Shown in pieces: positions 36,076-44,557 of a DNA stretch of 50,925 bases. The stretch is taken from the NCBI GenBank assembly GCA_903865745.1, contig CAIPKV010000061.1:1-50925 (forward strand), read 5' to 3'. Source of the DNA: an uncultured Verrucomicrobia subdivision 3 bacterium (GTDB lineage Bacteria; Verrucomicrobiota; Verrucomicrobiia; Limisphaerales; UBA11358). The stretch's first letter is position 1. Each line of letters opens with the position of its first letter. Position numbers and translations under genes: made by a program. The notes below the pieces were generated by a model that was not told where the DNA came from, ran no database searches, and was given only the letters and a program-made list of their open reading frames with translations.

Positions 36076-37045
36076 AGGTGTTTCGGCGGCAGAAAAAAAC
36101 GCCTTCTTCTTCTGACTTTGTAATCCATTGGCCGGCAATTTCCAGGCCGTGGCGCTCAAGTAATTTTCGCGCGCGCGCCGGCGTGTAGCGGTAGGAAAAG
36201 AACAGCCGGATGGATTCACCACGCGCAAAGCAAAATTCTTCACCAATAACTTTAATCTTTCTAGTGCGTTGGAAATGAAATCTTGCAACCACGCGCTGCA
36301 AACCCAGCCCACCAGTCTCGGTCGTGAAAAGCAATTCGCCATCTCGTGGCTCAACGCCAAGATCAAACAGAAAGGCCGTGAGCCAGTCGCGCGTGAGCGG
36401 GTTGTCGTATTGCGGAAGAATCTTCTTCATGCCCGCACCGTAATCGTCACCGGGCGCGAGATTGGCGCTAAAGAGCAAATAATCATTTGGACGCAATAGA
36501 CTCGCAAGCTTAGGCAGAATTTCGCGCGGCTCAAAATTTGGAATCATGCCGAAGAAAGTGACGAGTGATGGGCGACGAGTAATTAATTCAGCGGGCAAAT
36601 CAGTTGCAGTTACGAGATCGCAGACAAATGGAAAACATTTTTCCTGCGACAACAAATCAAGCGCGGCTCGGCGTGCGACAAGGACCATCGCGACACTGAC
36701 ATCGCACGGCGCGTAGGAAAATCTTTTGCCAGCCAGTCGCAATTGTTTCATCAATTGCACGTCTTTCTGTCCGCCACCACAGCCAAGACCAATGACATGA
36801 ACCTGCCGCGCTTTTATTATTTTAGCAGCGGCAGCAAATGCCTCGTCGTAGGTTGCAAGGCAGTTATCGTCATAGCGAGCTGGCGAGTGAACCTCGTGCA
36901 ATGCGAGCCATTTCTGGGTCTGTTTGACGCTGTCGTAGTGAAACTTGTGGTTCACACGCCGCGTGCGCAGCGAAGCCAGCAAATCACGCCGAACATTTTC
37001 GGGAAACTGGCTAGGGTGAATCGCAACTTGGACGCTGGCGGTCAT
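36062..37045 (-). CDS. EgtD-like N-methyltransferase (histidine-specific methyltransferase family)
   Basis: A 327-residue SAM-dependent enzyme. The SAM motif is VHVIGLGCGGGQ (about 82-93), followed by YAPCDVSVAMVL (about 111-122) and the FFGMIPNFEPREILPKLASLL stretch (quoted in part), which matches the FLGSTIGNF block of the EgtD/DUF2260-like family. The canonical EgtD substrate residues cannot all be checked by eye, and no EgtB gene (the oxygenase partner in ergothioneine synthesis) is adjacent, so another amino-acid or amine substrate is possible. Length matches the family. It shares 14 bp with the DHPS-like gene at its 3' end. Confidence 0.78.
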   Translation of the reverse strand: MTASVQVAIHPSQFPENVRRDLLASLRTRRVNHKFHYDSVKQTQKWLALHEVHSPARYDDNCLATYDEAFAAAAKIIKARQVHVIGLGCGGGQKDVQLMKQLRLAGKRFSYAPCDVSVAMVLVARRAALDLLSQEKCFPFVCDLVTATDLPAELITRRPSLVTFFGMIPNFEPREILPKLASLLRPNDYLLFSANLAPGDDYGAGMKKILPQYDNPLTRDWLTAFLFDLGVEPRDGELLFTTETGGLGLQRVVARFHFQRTRKIKVIGEEFCFARGESIRLFFSYRYTPARARKLLERHGLEIAGQWITKSEEEGVFFCRRNTSRKL

Positions 37046-37051
37046 GCGCGA

Positions 37052-37480
37052 TTATTTCTGCGGGAAGATCTGGTAAAGCAAAAGGTAAATCACCACGCCG
37101 GTAACGGAAACATACATCCACAACGGCCAAGTCCACCGGGCAATTCTTTTGTGAGCCTCGAAGTTTTGTTTCTTTGCCCGCCAAAGCGTCATTAGAATCA
37201 GCGGCACAATGGCGGCGGCGAGAATCGTGTGTGTCGCTAAAATCGTCAAGTACACCGGACGAAACCACGCAGGCTCAACGAAGTGCGTGATGGTTTTGAC
37301 CGTGAGGTGGTAGGTCAGGTAGCACCCGAGAAAAATCGTCGATGTGCAAAACGCACAAACCATGCAGTTGCGATGGGCGATTTTATTTCCGCGCTTAATG
37401 AATAAAAACCCAAGCGAAAGGAAAATAGCGCTCAGACCGTTGAGCGTGGCGTTAACAGCAGGCAGGTCGTGGACATTCAT
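37052..37480 (-). CDS. DUF420 membrane protein (CtaM/YozB-like)
   Basis: A 142-residue integral membrane protein with four to five hydrophobic helices (about 10-30, 40-60, 80-100, 115-140) and the DUF420 pattern HRNCMVCAFCTSTIFLGCYL (37-56), with His residues in THFVEPAW and ATHTILAA positions. The family is known in heme-copper oxidase assembly (CtaM in Bacillus/Staphylococcus). Its start overlaps the Sco gene stop, so a joint role in oxidase assembly is likely. No oxidase subunit gene lies in the window. Confidence 0.85.
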   Translation of the reverse strand: MNVHDLPAVNATLNGLSAIFLSLGFLFIKRGNKIAHRNCMVCAFCTSTIFLGCYLTYHLTVKTITHFVEPAWFRPVYLTILATHTILAAAIVPLILMTLWRAKKQNFEAHKRIARWTWPLWMYVSVTGVVIYLLLYQIFPQK

Positions 37481-38139
37481 GGTTCAAGTTCGAGCTGATG
37501 GATAGACTGCAATATTCTAGGCTGGACGGAGTTCGTCCAGTCCACGCTGTCGCCACCAGTCTCAAAAAATCCCCGCAAACGAGAGTGTTTGTCCACAATG
37601 ACAAATATAGTTGTGTGGATGAATAAGTCAGCGACGCTTTTCTGGTCTTCGAGTTTTACAGGCACGGCGCTCAATTTTAGGCTACCGCTGGCGAGTGCGG
37701 CGATTTCGCCTTTCGTACCGGTGAGAAAAGTCCAACGGTTGGTATCGGCATTAAAACGCTCGGCGTATCTTTTCAGGACGGCCGGCGAGTCAAAGTCTGG
37801 GTCAGTCGTCAGCGTGACCAGCTTGGCGCTGCTCTCAGATGGCAAAAGATTTTGCAAAGAGCGCATCTGGCCGGTCATTCGCGGGCACGGACCGGCACAG
37901 CGCGTAAAAATGATGTCGGCTACCCAAACGTGGTTTGTAAAAGCTGCTAGCGTTACCAATTGACCATCCTGATTGGTCAAAGTGAAGCCTGCGACGGGGC
38001 CGATGACGCGGAGTAGCTGCAGATGACGGCTGCGGTTGACCTGCAAAAAAGAAATTAGTAAAGCCAACCCGAGTAAGCCGGTGACAAAGCCGAAACCCAC
38101 CCAAATGGTGCGCTGTGGGGACTGGCGAAGTTCCGTCAT
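37477..38139 (-). CDS. SCO1/SenC-family copper-binding assembly protein
   Basis: A 220-residue membrane-anchored thioredoxin-like protein. One N-terminal helix (about 12-32) anchors it; the copper site is Cys81-x3-Cys85 in TRCAGPCPRM and His175 in DLFIHTTIFVIVD. The body has the DPDFDSPAVLKRYAERF and RWTFLTGT segments of the SCO family. Sco proteins deliver copper to the CuA site of cytochrome oxidase. The gene overlaps the DUF420 gene by four bases (ATGA), supporting an oxidase-assembly unit. It is divergent from the rRNA methyltransferase gene, 116 bp away. Confidence 0.92.
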   Translation of the reverse strand: MTELRQSPQRTIWVGFGFVTGLLGLALLISFLQVNRSRHLQLLRVIGPVAGFTLTNQDGQLVTLAAFTNHVWVADIIFTRCAGPCPRMTGQMRSLQNLLPSESSAKLVTLTTDPDFDSPAVLKRYAERFNADTNRWTFLTGTKGEIAALASGSLKLSAVPVKLEDQKSVADLFIHTTIFVIVDKHSRLRGFFETGGDSVDWTNSVQPRILQSIHQLELEP

Positions 38140-38255
38140 AAAGATTATAGAGTATGCACTGAAAACGATTTACTGCAAGCTGGCGGTCACTGAGACAAAC
38201 CGGATAACCGGTGAAAAAACTTTTTTTGGCTTACCCAAAACTTTAAACTTCCGCC

Positions 38256-39389
38256 GTGTCACTCAAACTTGGCGATAAAATCATTCTGCCCATCCATGAC
38301 CTCGCTTTTGGCGGTGAAGGGGTTGGACGCGTAGATGAATTTGTGGTTTTCGTGCCGTTCGTCATCACTGGCGAAACTGTTGAGGTGGAAATATCCGAGG
38401 TGAAAAAGAATTTTGCCCGGGCAAAGTTACTGCGAATTGTCACATCGTCGCCGGAACGAGTCACGCCGGAATGCCGATACTTTGGCACATGCGGCGGTTG
38501 CCAATATCAGCATATAAATTATTCAGCGCAATTACGCTACAAGCACAAGCAGATTACGGATTTATTCAAACGAGTTGGGAAAATTTCCCGTGATATGGTT
38601 GCGCCTGTTATACCGTGCCCCGCACCTTACGGTTATCGTAACCGCATCATGATCCGAAGCCAGTGGAATGGTCCGGCAAAGAAGTTGGAAATAGGCTTCA
38701 TCCGCACTGACAACAAATTTGTCGAAGACATAACAGAGTGCAAGATCGCCGAACCGGTCCTGAACGAGCAGATTACGGACGTCCGCGCCAATCCACCGCC
38801 AAAAGGTGGCATCAAGGTAGTGCTCCGCGTCCAGCCGGAAAACTGGGAAGTACCACGCGACTCTTTCTTCCAAAACAATTTTTTCTTGTTACCTAAGCTC
38901 GTCGAGACCGTGCGCCACTTTTTGCAGACTGGCGGCGCAAAGCATCTAATTGATTTGTATTGCGGCGTGGGCTTTTTTGGTATCGAGTCAGCAAGCGTAG
39001 TGGATTCGTTCGTTGGCGTCGAATACGACCAATTAGCCATTAGCGCAGCTAGGCAAAACGCTGCGTCACGCAAAATTAACAATGGCGAGTTTGTCGCAGC
39101 GAAAGTGGAAGCTATCCTACCGGAGTTGTTGCTGCGGTTTTCAGCGGAGAAGACTGCAGTGATTCTTGATCCACCGCGCAAGGGCTGCTGGCCGGAGACA
39201 TTGGAATTACTACGGCAGACTGGGCCAAAACAGGTAATTTACGTCTCGTGCCATCCGGCGACAATGGCTCGGGATTTGAACATTTTGTGTGTGGATGGTG
39301 TCTTTCAACTCGCTCGTGTGCAACCGCTGGACATGTTTCCGCAAACGCAACATGTCGAGTGTGTGGCGGATTTGCGCCGACGAAACTGA
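38256..39389 (+). CDS. rlmD: 23S rRNA (uracil-C5)-methyltransferase, RlmD/RumA type
   Basis: A 377-residue TrmA-superfamily enzyme. An N-terminal TRAM domain (about 1-60) is followed by an iron-sulfur cluster with Cys73, Cys79, Cys82 (CRYFGTCGGC) and Cys162 (TECKIAEP). The SAM site is DLYCGVGFFG (233-242), with DPPRKG (305-310) and the nucleophile Cys332 in YVSCHPATMARDL. All are the expected RumA/RlmD positions, though the protein is shorter than E. coli RlmD (433 residues). The start GTG at 38256 gives MSLKLGDK and has no strong ribosome site. It would methylate a U in 23S rRNA; which one is not settled, since RlmCD enzymes look alike. Confidence 0.92.
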   Translation: MSLKLGDKIILPIHDLAFGGEGVGRVDEFVVFVPFVITGETVEVEISEVKKNFARAKLLRIVTSSPERVTPECRYFGTCGGCQYQHINYSAQLRYKHKQITDLFKRVGKISRDMVAPVIPCPAPYGYRNRIMIRSQWNGPAKKLEIGFIRTDNKFVEDITECKIAEPVLNEQITDVRANPPPKGGIKVVLRVQPENWEVPRDSFFQNNFFLLPKLVETVRHFLQTGGAKHLIDLYCGVGFFGIESASVVDSFVGVEYDQLAISAARQNAASRKINNGEFVAAKVEAILPELLLRFSAEKTAVILDPPRKGCWPETLELLRQTGPKQVIYVSCHPATMARDLNILCVDGVFQLARVQPLDMFPQTQHVECVADLRRRN

Positions 39390-39431
39390 ACTTGCCAAAA
39401 GGCGGTTCTTCGATTCAACTGGAGGGCTCTG

Positions 39432-42374
39432 ATGGCAACAAATAATCAAACCGACCCGCGAAAACATTTTGCGCCGCGGTTCATGCCTTGGCTGATCGCG
39501 CTGGCGATGCTGACAGTCTATGGTCTGACGCTTAACCACTGGGTAACGCTGGCAAACATCCTGCCAGTGGCAAAGGTTTGCGGCTTCACTTGGCAGCCAG
39601 AATTTTTAAGTCCGCTGACATTCCTATTCACCTACCCTTTCCACTGGCTACCTGTAGCGAAAATCCCAATTGCGCTTAACTGGTTTTCAGCAATTTGCGC
39701 AGCTGCGACCTTGGGACTGCTAGCACGATCGGTATCAATTCTTCCACATGACCGCACGGAGGCGGAGCGTGTGCGCGAACGCAGTGATTTTGCATTCATA
39801 ACAACGGGCACCGCATGGTTTCCCCCGCTCCTGGCAGCGGCGTTATTAGGATTAGAATTCGGTTTCTGGCAACACGCAACGAGTTTCACCGAGGAAGCTC
39901 TAAACACTCTAATTTTCGCAATTATCGTCTGGCTGCTACTCGAATTCCGTTTGGACGAATGGATGGGGCGACTTTACCTCGCCGCAGCTATATATGGTGC
40001 GGGACTGACGAATAATTGGGCCTTAGTTGGCTTTCTTCCGGTATTTGTATTAGCAATACTTTGGCTGCGCGGGTTGGAATTTTTTAACCTGCGCTTTCTC
40101 ATCCGCATGACCTTATGCGCCATGGTGGGAATGCTTTTCTTTCTCTTGCTGCCCATCGTGCAAAAAATATCCGGAAACCTTGGTTTGAGTTTCTGGGAAA
40201 CACTCAAGCCTGCGTGGCGTCTGGACTGGCAAGTCGTAAAATCTATCGGCAGCGGCGGCGTGCGGCATGACATAATCATCATGTCAGCAACAACTTTCCT
40301 GCCATTATTGATTATGGCGATTCGTTGGAACGCTAATTTCGGTGACAACAGCCGTCTCGGTGCCCTTTTTTCCAACTATATGTTCCATGGCGTCCACGCA
40401 GTGCTTTTCACCGTGTGCGTATGGGTAATGTTCGACCCGCCGTTCAGTCCCAGCCAACTGAGCATGGGTATGCCGGCACTGACGATGTATTATATGTCCG
40501 CACTAGGTGTGGGCTACTATTGCGGCTATTACCTTCTGATCTTTGGTAAAAAAGCCGTTCCGACCCGGCGCAATCCAAAACCCATGCCAGCACTACCCGG
40601 CAAGTATAATTTGTTTTCTCCATTAATTTACTGGGGCGTTTATGTGGCGGCGGCAATGGCGATCGGTACACTTATCTACAAAAACCTCGCACCCATCCGC
40701 GCCCTTAACGACCACACGTTGCTCAATTATGCGCAGTTCATAGAGCAAGGACTGCCTGCTGGTGGTGGTATTTTGATGAGTGATGCGGAGGCCGCAGATT
40801 ACGGCCAGCATACCCGCACCTTGCTCATGCAAGCGGCCCTAGCCCGCAGCGGCCGCGCAAAGGATTTTCTAGTGGTTGACACACAGTCCTTGAACTGGGC
40901 GCCGTATCAGCGATACCTCCACAAGATTTATCCACAGAAATGGCCGAAGGCGGTTGATGATAAGGACATGGGCAGTGTCAAACCGCTGGCAATCTTAAAC
41001 ACGTTAAGCTCGCTTGCCAAAAGCAATACTCTCTACTACCTCAACCCTAGTTTTGGCTACTATTTTGAACTGTTTTATCAGGAACCACACGGCTTGACTT
41101 ATCGGCTCAAAAGCCTCCCGGAAACCACACTCATCCCCCCAACATTGTCCGCTGACTTACTCACCGAGAACCAGAAATTCTGGGGCCAATTTGCGCAAAC
41201 CGAATTGCAGCGGCTTTCAAAGTCGTTAATTCCACGCCACCCGTGGGACCTTGCCAACACGGCCGACTGGCTTCTCATGCACTTGCACGACCAGTCGGTA
41301 GTCAACCCCAACGTCCTACTCGTTGCCGGCTATTATTCCCGCGCGCTTGACTACTGGGGCGTTGAACTTCAGCGTGCGGGGCAACTCAGTGCCGCAGCCA
41401 CCTGCTTCACCAATGCGCAAAGCCTCAACCCCGACAATGTCGCCGCCACCGTCAACCTTGAGTTCAACCAATCCCTGCAAGCCGGCACGCCCGCCACCAT
41501 CGCGCCAGAAGGAATTTCTTCCGACCAATTCGGCAAGTATCGCAACTGGAACTCGGTGCTTAACGCCACTGGACCGTTTGACGATCCCAGCTTTGTCTTT
41601 GCCAATAGTGTGCTAGTCGCCCGAGCTGGCCTCATGCGCCAAGCCGTCGCGCCCTTCGCTCATCTTCGGCAGCTAGACCCTTACAATCTCCCCGTCCGCC
41701 TCTGGCTTGCTCAACTTTATCTTGCCAGTCGGCTCCCTGACCGTGCCCTAGAAGCTCTGCACGACCCCAAAAATCACCCGCAGAGTTTTTCGCTCAGTGA
41801 AACTAACTCCACCGAATTCAACCTCCTTTCTGCCGCCGCTCATTTCCAAAAGAATGAGGTATCGCGTGGAATCGAACTCTTTGAACTAGAAATTTCTCGG
41901 CACCCAACCAACGCAGTCTTACTTACCACTGCCACTCGCGTCTATTTCATGAACGGCCTTTACAGCAACGCCCTCCACGTCATTGACCGGCAGCTCGTGC
42001 ACACCCCTGACGATCCTCAGTGGCTATTCGGCCGGGGTTTCGCCCACCTCCAACTCGGCGACTACCCGCAGGCTATCCATGCCTTCAGCCGCGTGATGGA
42101 CTTGACCACCAACAATCCCACCGCGCGCTTCAACCGCGCCTTGGCTTACTTGAAGAGCGACCAACTCGATCTTGCCCGCGCGGACTACAGCCAATTGCAG
42201 ACCACTTATACCAATTCCTTTCAGGTCAGCTACGGTCTTGGTGAAGTAGCCTGGCGCCAACATAACACCAACGAAGCCGTCAAAAATTTCCAGCTTTATC
42301 TCGCCACCGCCCCCACCAATTCGGCGGAAATCAAAATCATTCGCGACCGCCTGACCCAGCTCCAGAAAAAATAG
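39432..42374 (+). CDS. DUF2723-family membrane protein with C-terminal TPR repeats
   Basis: A 980-residue protein. Residues 15-430 hold about 10-12 membrane helices, starting with LIALAMLTVYGLTLN and including the acidic/His loops (SFTEEALNTL, GVRHDIIIM) typical of the DUF2723/GT-C-like glycosyltransferase superfamily. From about 620 the sequence changes to soluble alpha-helical repeats, among them DYWGVELQRAGQLSAAATCF, WLAQLYLASRLPDRALEAL and FGRGFAHLQLGDYPQAIHAF (quoted in part), which are TPR units. GGAGGG lies about 8 bases before the ATG. The gene is 7 bp from a GT4 gene and likely begins a glycan operon. It may glycosylate a protein or lipid; no substrate can be assigned. Confidence 0.85.
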   Translation: MATNNQTDPRKHFAPRFMPWLIALAMLTVYGLTLNHWVTLANILPVAKVCGFTWQPEFLSPLTFLFTYPFHWLPVAKIPIALNWFSAICAAATLGLLARSVSILPHDRTEAERVRERSDFAFITTGTAWFPPLLAAALLGLEFGFWQHATSFTEEALNTLIFAIIVWLLLEFRLDEWMGRLYLAAAIYGAGLTNNWALVGFLPVFVLAILWLRGLEFFNLRFLIRMTLCAMVGMLFFLLLPIVQKISGNLGLSFWETLKPAWRLDWQVVKSIGSGGVRHDIIIMSATTFLPLLIMAIRWNANFGDNSRLGALFSNYMFHGVHAVLFTVCVWVMFDPPFSPSQLSMGMPALTMYYMSALGVGYYCGYYLLIFGKKAVPTRRNPKPMPALPGKYNLFSPLIYWGVYVAAAMAIGTLIYKNLAPIRALNDHTLLNYAQFIEQGLPAGGGILMSDAEAADYGQHTRTLLMQAALARSGRAKDFLVVDTQSLNWAPYQRYLHKIYPQKWPKAVDDKDMGSVKPLAILNTLSSLAKSNTLYYLNPSFGYYFELFYQEPHGLTYRLKSLPETTLIPPTLSADLLTENQKFWGQFAQTELQRLSKSLIPRHPWDLANTADWLLMHLHDQSVVNPNVLLVAGYYSRALDYWGVELQRAGQLSAAATCFTNAQSLNPDNVAATVNLEFNQSLQAGTPATIAPEGISSDQFGKYRNWNSVLNATGPFDDPSFVFANSVLVARAGLMRQAVAPFAHLRQLDPYNLPVRLWLAQLYLASRLPDRALEALHDPKNHPQSFSLSETNSTEFNLLSAAAHFQKNEVSRGIELFELEISRHPTNAVLLTTATRVYFMNGLYSNALHVIDRQLVHTPDDPQWLFGRGFAHLQLGDYPQAIHAFSRVMDLTTNNPTARFNRALAYLKSDQLDLARADYSQLQTTYTNSFQVSYGLGEVAWRQHNTNEAVKNFQLYLATAPTNSAEIKIIRDRLTQLQKK

Positions 42375-42380
42375 CGCGCC

Positions 42381-43577
42381 ATGCGCGTCACTCACATCAT
42401 CACCCGGCTCGTCATTGGCGGCGCGCAGGAAAACACCCTTGCAACGATCCGTGGTCTTCGCCTCAAGCCCGACGTCGAAATTAAATTGATTGCCGGCCCG
42501 ACCATCGGTCCCGAAGGTTCGCTCGAAGCTGAGGCGCGCAACATCTTTTCAGACCAACCGGCTAATTTCACCATCTTCCCTGAACTCGTCCGCCCCGTAC
42601 ATCCGCTTAAAGATTTCATCGCGCTGAGTAAGCTTGAAAAACTTTTACGCGAACAAAAACCTGACATAGTCCACACTCATAGCGGCAAGGCCGGCATTCT
42701 CGGGCGACTCGCCGCCAAGCGCGCTGGCACCCCCACAATTGTTATCCATCACATCCACGGTCCCTCCTTTGGCAACTTCCAAGGCGCATTCGCCAACCTC
42801 GTCTTCACCGCCGCCGAGAAATACGCCGCCAAAGTCACCGACCATTTCTTCTGCTCCGCCAGCGCGATGACCCAACTTTATCTCGCCGCCGGCATCGGCC
42901 AGCCGGAAATGTTCACGCGCATCTTCAGCGGCTTTGATCTCCAACCGTTCCTTAACGCCAAGAACGACCCTGCACTGCGCCTAAAGCTCGGCCTTGCGGA
43001 AAACCATTTCGTCATCGGCAAAATCGGCCGCCTCTTCCAGCTCAAAGGTCACGCCGATCTCATCACCGCCTTTGCAAAGATCCTACCAAACGTACCCCAC
43101 GCCCGCTTACTTCTGGTTGGCGACGGCGCCTTGCGCAGCGATCTCGAAAGCCAGGTTCGCCGCCTCGGCCTCAACGGCAAAGTCATTTTTTCCGGCCTCG
43201 TGCCGCCGTCCGAAGTCGCGCGCTACGTCGGCATCATGGATTGCCTGGCCCATCTTTCCTATCGCGAGGCCTTATCCCGTGCCTTGCCGCAGGCGTTAGC
43301 CGCCGGCAAGCCCGTGGTCGCCTATGACTTTGATGGCGCCAACGAAGTCTGCCTCGATAACCAGTCTGGCTTCATCGTGCCTACCGGCGACACCGCCGCC
43401 GCTGCTCAAAAATTGTTGCAACTCGCCCACGACCCCGCGCTCCGTCAACGACTTGGTCAAGCCGGCGCGTCCTTTGTGAAGGATAATTTCTCCATCGAAA
43501 AGATGGTTAACGACCAATACACTATTTATCAGAAACTAGCCGCCGAACGCGGCCGCGCGCGTGACCTTTCCCTTTAA
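42381..43577 (+). CDS. GT4-family glycosyltransferase
   Basis: A 398-residue GT-B enzyme. The N-terminal Rossmann domain starts RVTHIITRLVIGGAQENTLA (quoted at its 20-residue limit) with the acceptor-side GGAQ; PDIVHTHSGKAGILGRLAA follows near 93-110. The C-terminal donor domain has IGKIGRLFQLKGH (about 212-224), LLLVGDGALRSDLE and the EX7E region with SYREALSRALPQALAAGKP (about 299-317). It would transfer a sugar from a nucleotide donor. It overlaps the next gene by 17 bp and follows the DUF2723-TPR gene by 6 bp, so the three probably act in one surface-glycan pathway. Confidence 0.93.
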   Translation: MRVTHIITRLVIGGAQENTLATIRGLRLKPDVEIKLIAGPTIGPEGSLEAEARNIFSDQPANFTIFPELVRPVHPLKDFIALSKLEKLLREQKPDIVHTHSGKAGILGRLAAKRAGTPTIVIHHIHGPSFGNFQGAFANLVFTAAEKYAAKVTDHFFCSASAMTQLYLAAGIGQPEMFTRIFSGFDLQPFLNAKNDPALRLKLGLAENHFVIGKIGRLFQLKGHADLITAFAKILPNVPHARLLLVGDGALRSDLESQVRRLGLNGKVIFSGLVPPSEVARYVGIMDCLAHLSYREALSRALPQALAAGKPVVAYDFDGANEVCLDNQSGFIVPTGDTAAAAQKLLQLAHDPALRQRLGQAGASFVKDNFSIEKMVNDQYTIYQKLAAERGRARDLSL

Positions 43578-44538
43578 CTTCTTCATCGCCGCCTTTGCGG
43601 GCGCGCTTGCAACCTCGTTAGTCGCGTTGCCGATATGGCGAAAATGGTGTCTGCGCACTAACCTCGTGGACGACCCCGGTCACCGCAAGATTCACACCTC
43701 ACCCATTCCGCTGGCAGGCGGTTTCGCGGTGCTGACGGGAATTCTCCTACCCCTCGGAGTCGGTGCAATATTGTTGAAGCTTGGCATCGTAAATATCTCC
43801 GCCGGCTCCGCCATTCTCCACGGGCTTGACCGGCGCGCACTCGAACTTACCGTGCTCGCACTGGGCGCGGTTGCCATCACCTTGCTCGGCTGGCTCGATG
43901 ACAAACACGAGTTGTCCGCGCTGCCGAAGTTTATTGGCCAGATTCTCATCGCCATCGCCGTTGCCGCCGCGTGCAAGCGCATCACGCTCTTTGTTCCCAG
44001 CGCCGTTTTTAGTTATGCCGTTACGGTGCTTTGGCTCCTCACGGTCATCAACGCCTTCAATTTCATGGATAACATGAATGGTCTTTGCGCCGGTCTGGGT
44101 GCCATCGGCGCGTTTCAATTCGCGCTGATCGCGGCCGCCAAGGGTGAATATCTCGTCGCCATTACCGGCTTTCTGATGTGCGGTGCGCTCGTTGGTTTTC
44201 TCCCTTGGAATTTCCCGAACGCCCGTGCTTTTCTCGGCGACGCCGGCAGTCATCTCGCCGGTTACCTCCTCGCCGTGATGGCGATTCTTCCTCATTTCTA
44301 TACCAAGCTTGCGCCCCATCCGCTCGCCGTTCTCGCGCCGCTGTTGGTACTGGCAATTCCTTTGGTTGACCTCGCGCAAGTGAGTTTGTTCCGTACGTTG
44401 AACCGGAAACCATTCTGGATTGGCGATACGAACCATCTCTCCCATCGCCTTGTGCGTGCCGGCCTCAGCCGGACACAGGCAGTCCTCCTGCTTTGGCTGA
44501 TTGCCGCCGTGATGGGCGCTTTCGCGAACTGGCTTTGA
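43561..44538 (+). CDS. WecA/TagO-like polyprenyl-phosphate sugar-1-phosphate transferase
   Basis: A 325-residue polytopic membrane enzyme of the MraY/WecA family. Catalytic signatures are present: LDDKHEL with Asp112/Asp113 type pair, NAFNFMDNMNG (164-174), FLGDAGSHLAG (224-234) and the late HLSHRLV motif (about 293). About nine to ten hydrophobic helices are seen. It joins a UDP-sugar phosphate to undecaprenyl phosphate, the first membrane step of a lipid-linked glycan. GTG at 43561 lies inside the GT4 gene end, so the two are coupled. The HxxHR motif suggests the GlcNAc-type group, but the sugar is not certain. It converges with rnr. Confidence 0.93.
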   Translation: MTFPFNFFIAAFAGALATSLVALPIWRKWCLRTNLVDDPGHRKIHTSPIPLAGGFAVLTGILLPLGVGAILLKLGIVNISAGSAILHGLDRRALELTVLALGAVAITLLGWLDDKHELSALPKFIGQILIAIAVAAACKRITLFVPSAVFSYAVTVLWLLTVINAFNFMDNMNGLCAGLGAIGAFQFALIAAAKGEYLVAITGFLMCGALVGFLPWNFPNARAFLGDAGSHLAGYLLAVMAILPHFYTKLAPHPLAVLAPLLVLAIPLVDLAQVSLFRTLNRKPFWIGDTNHLSHRLVRAGLSRTQAVLLLWLIAAVMGAFANWL

Positions 44539-44557
44539 GGTCAAAGCCTTAGCCGCC

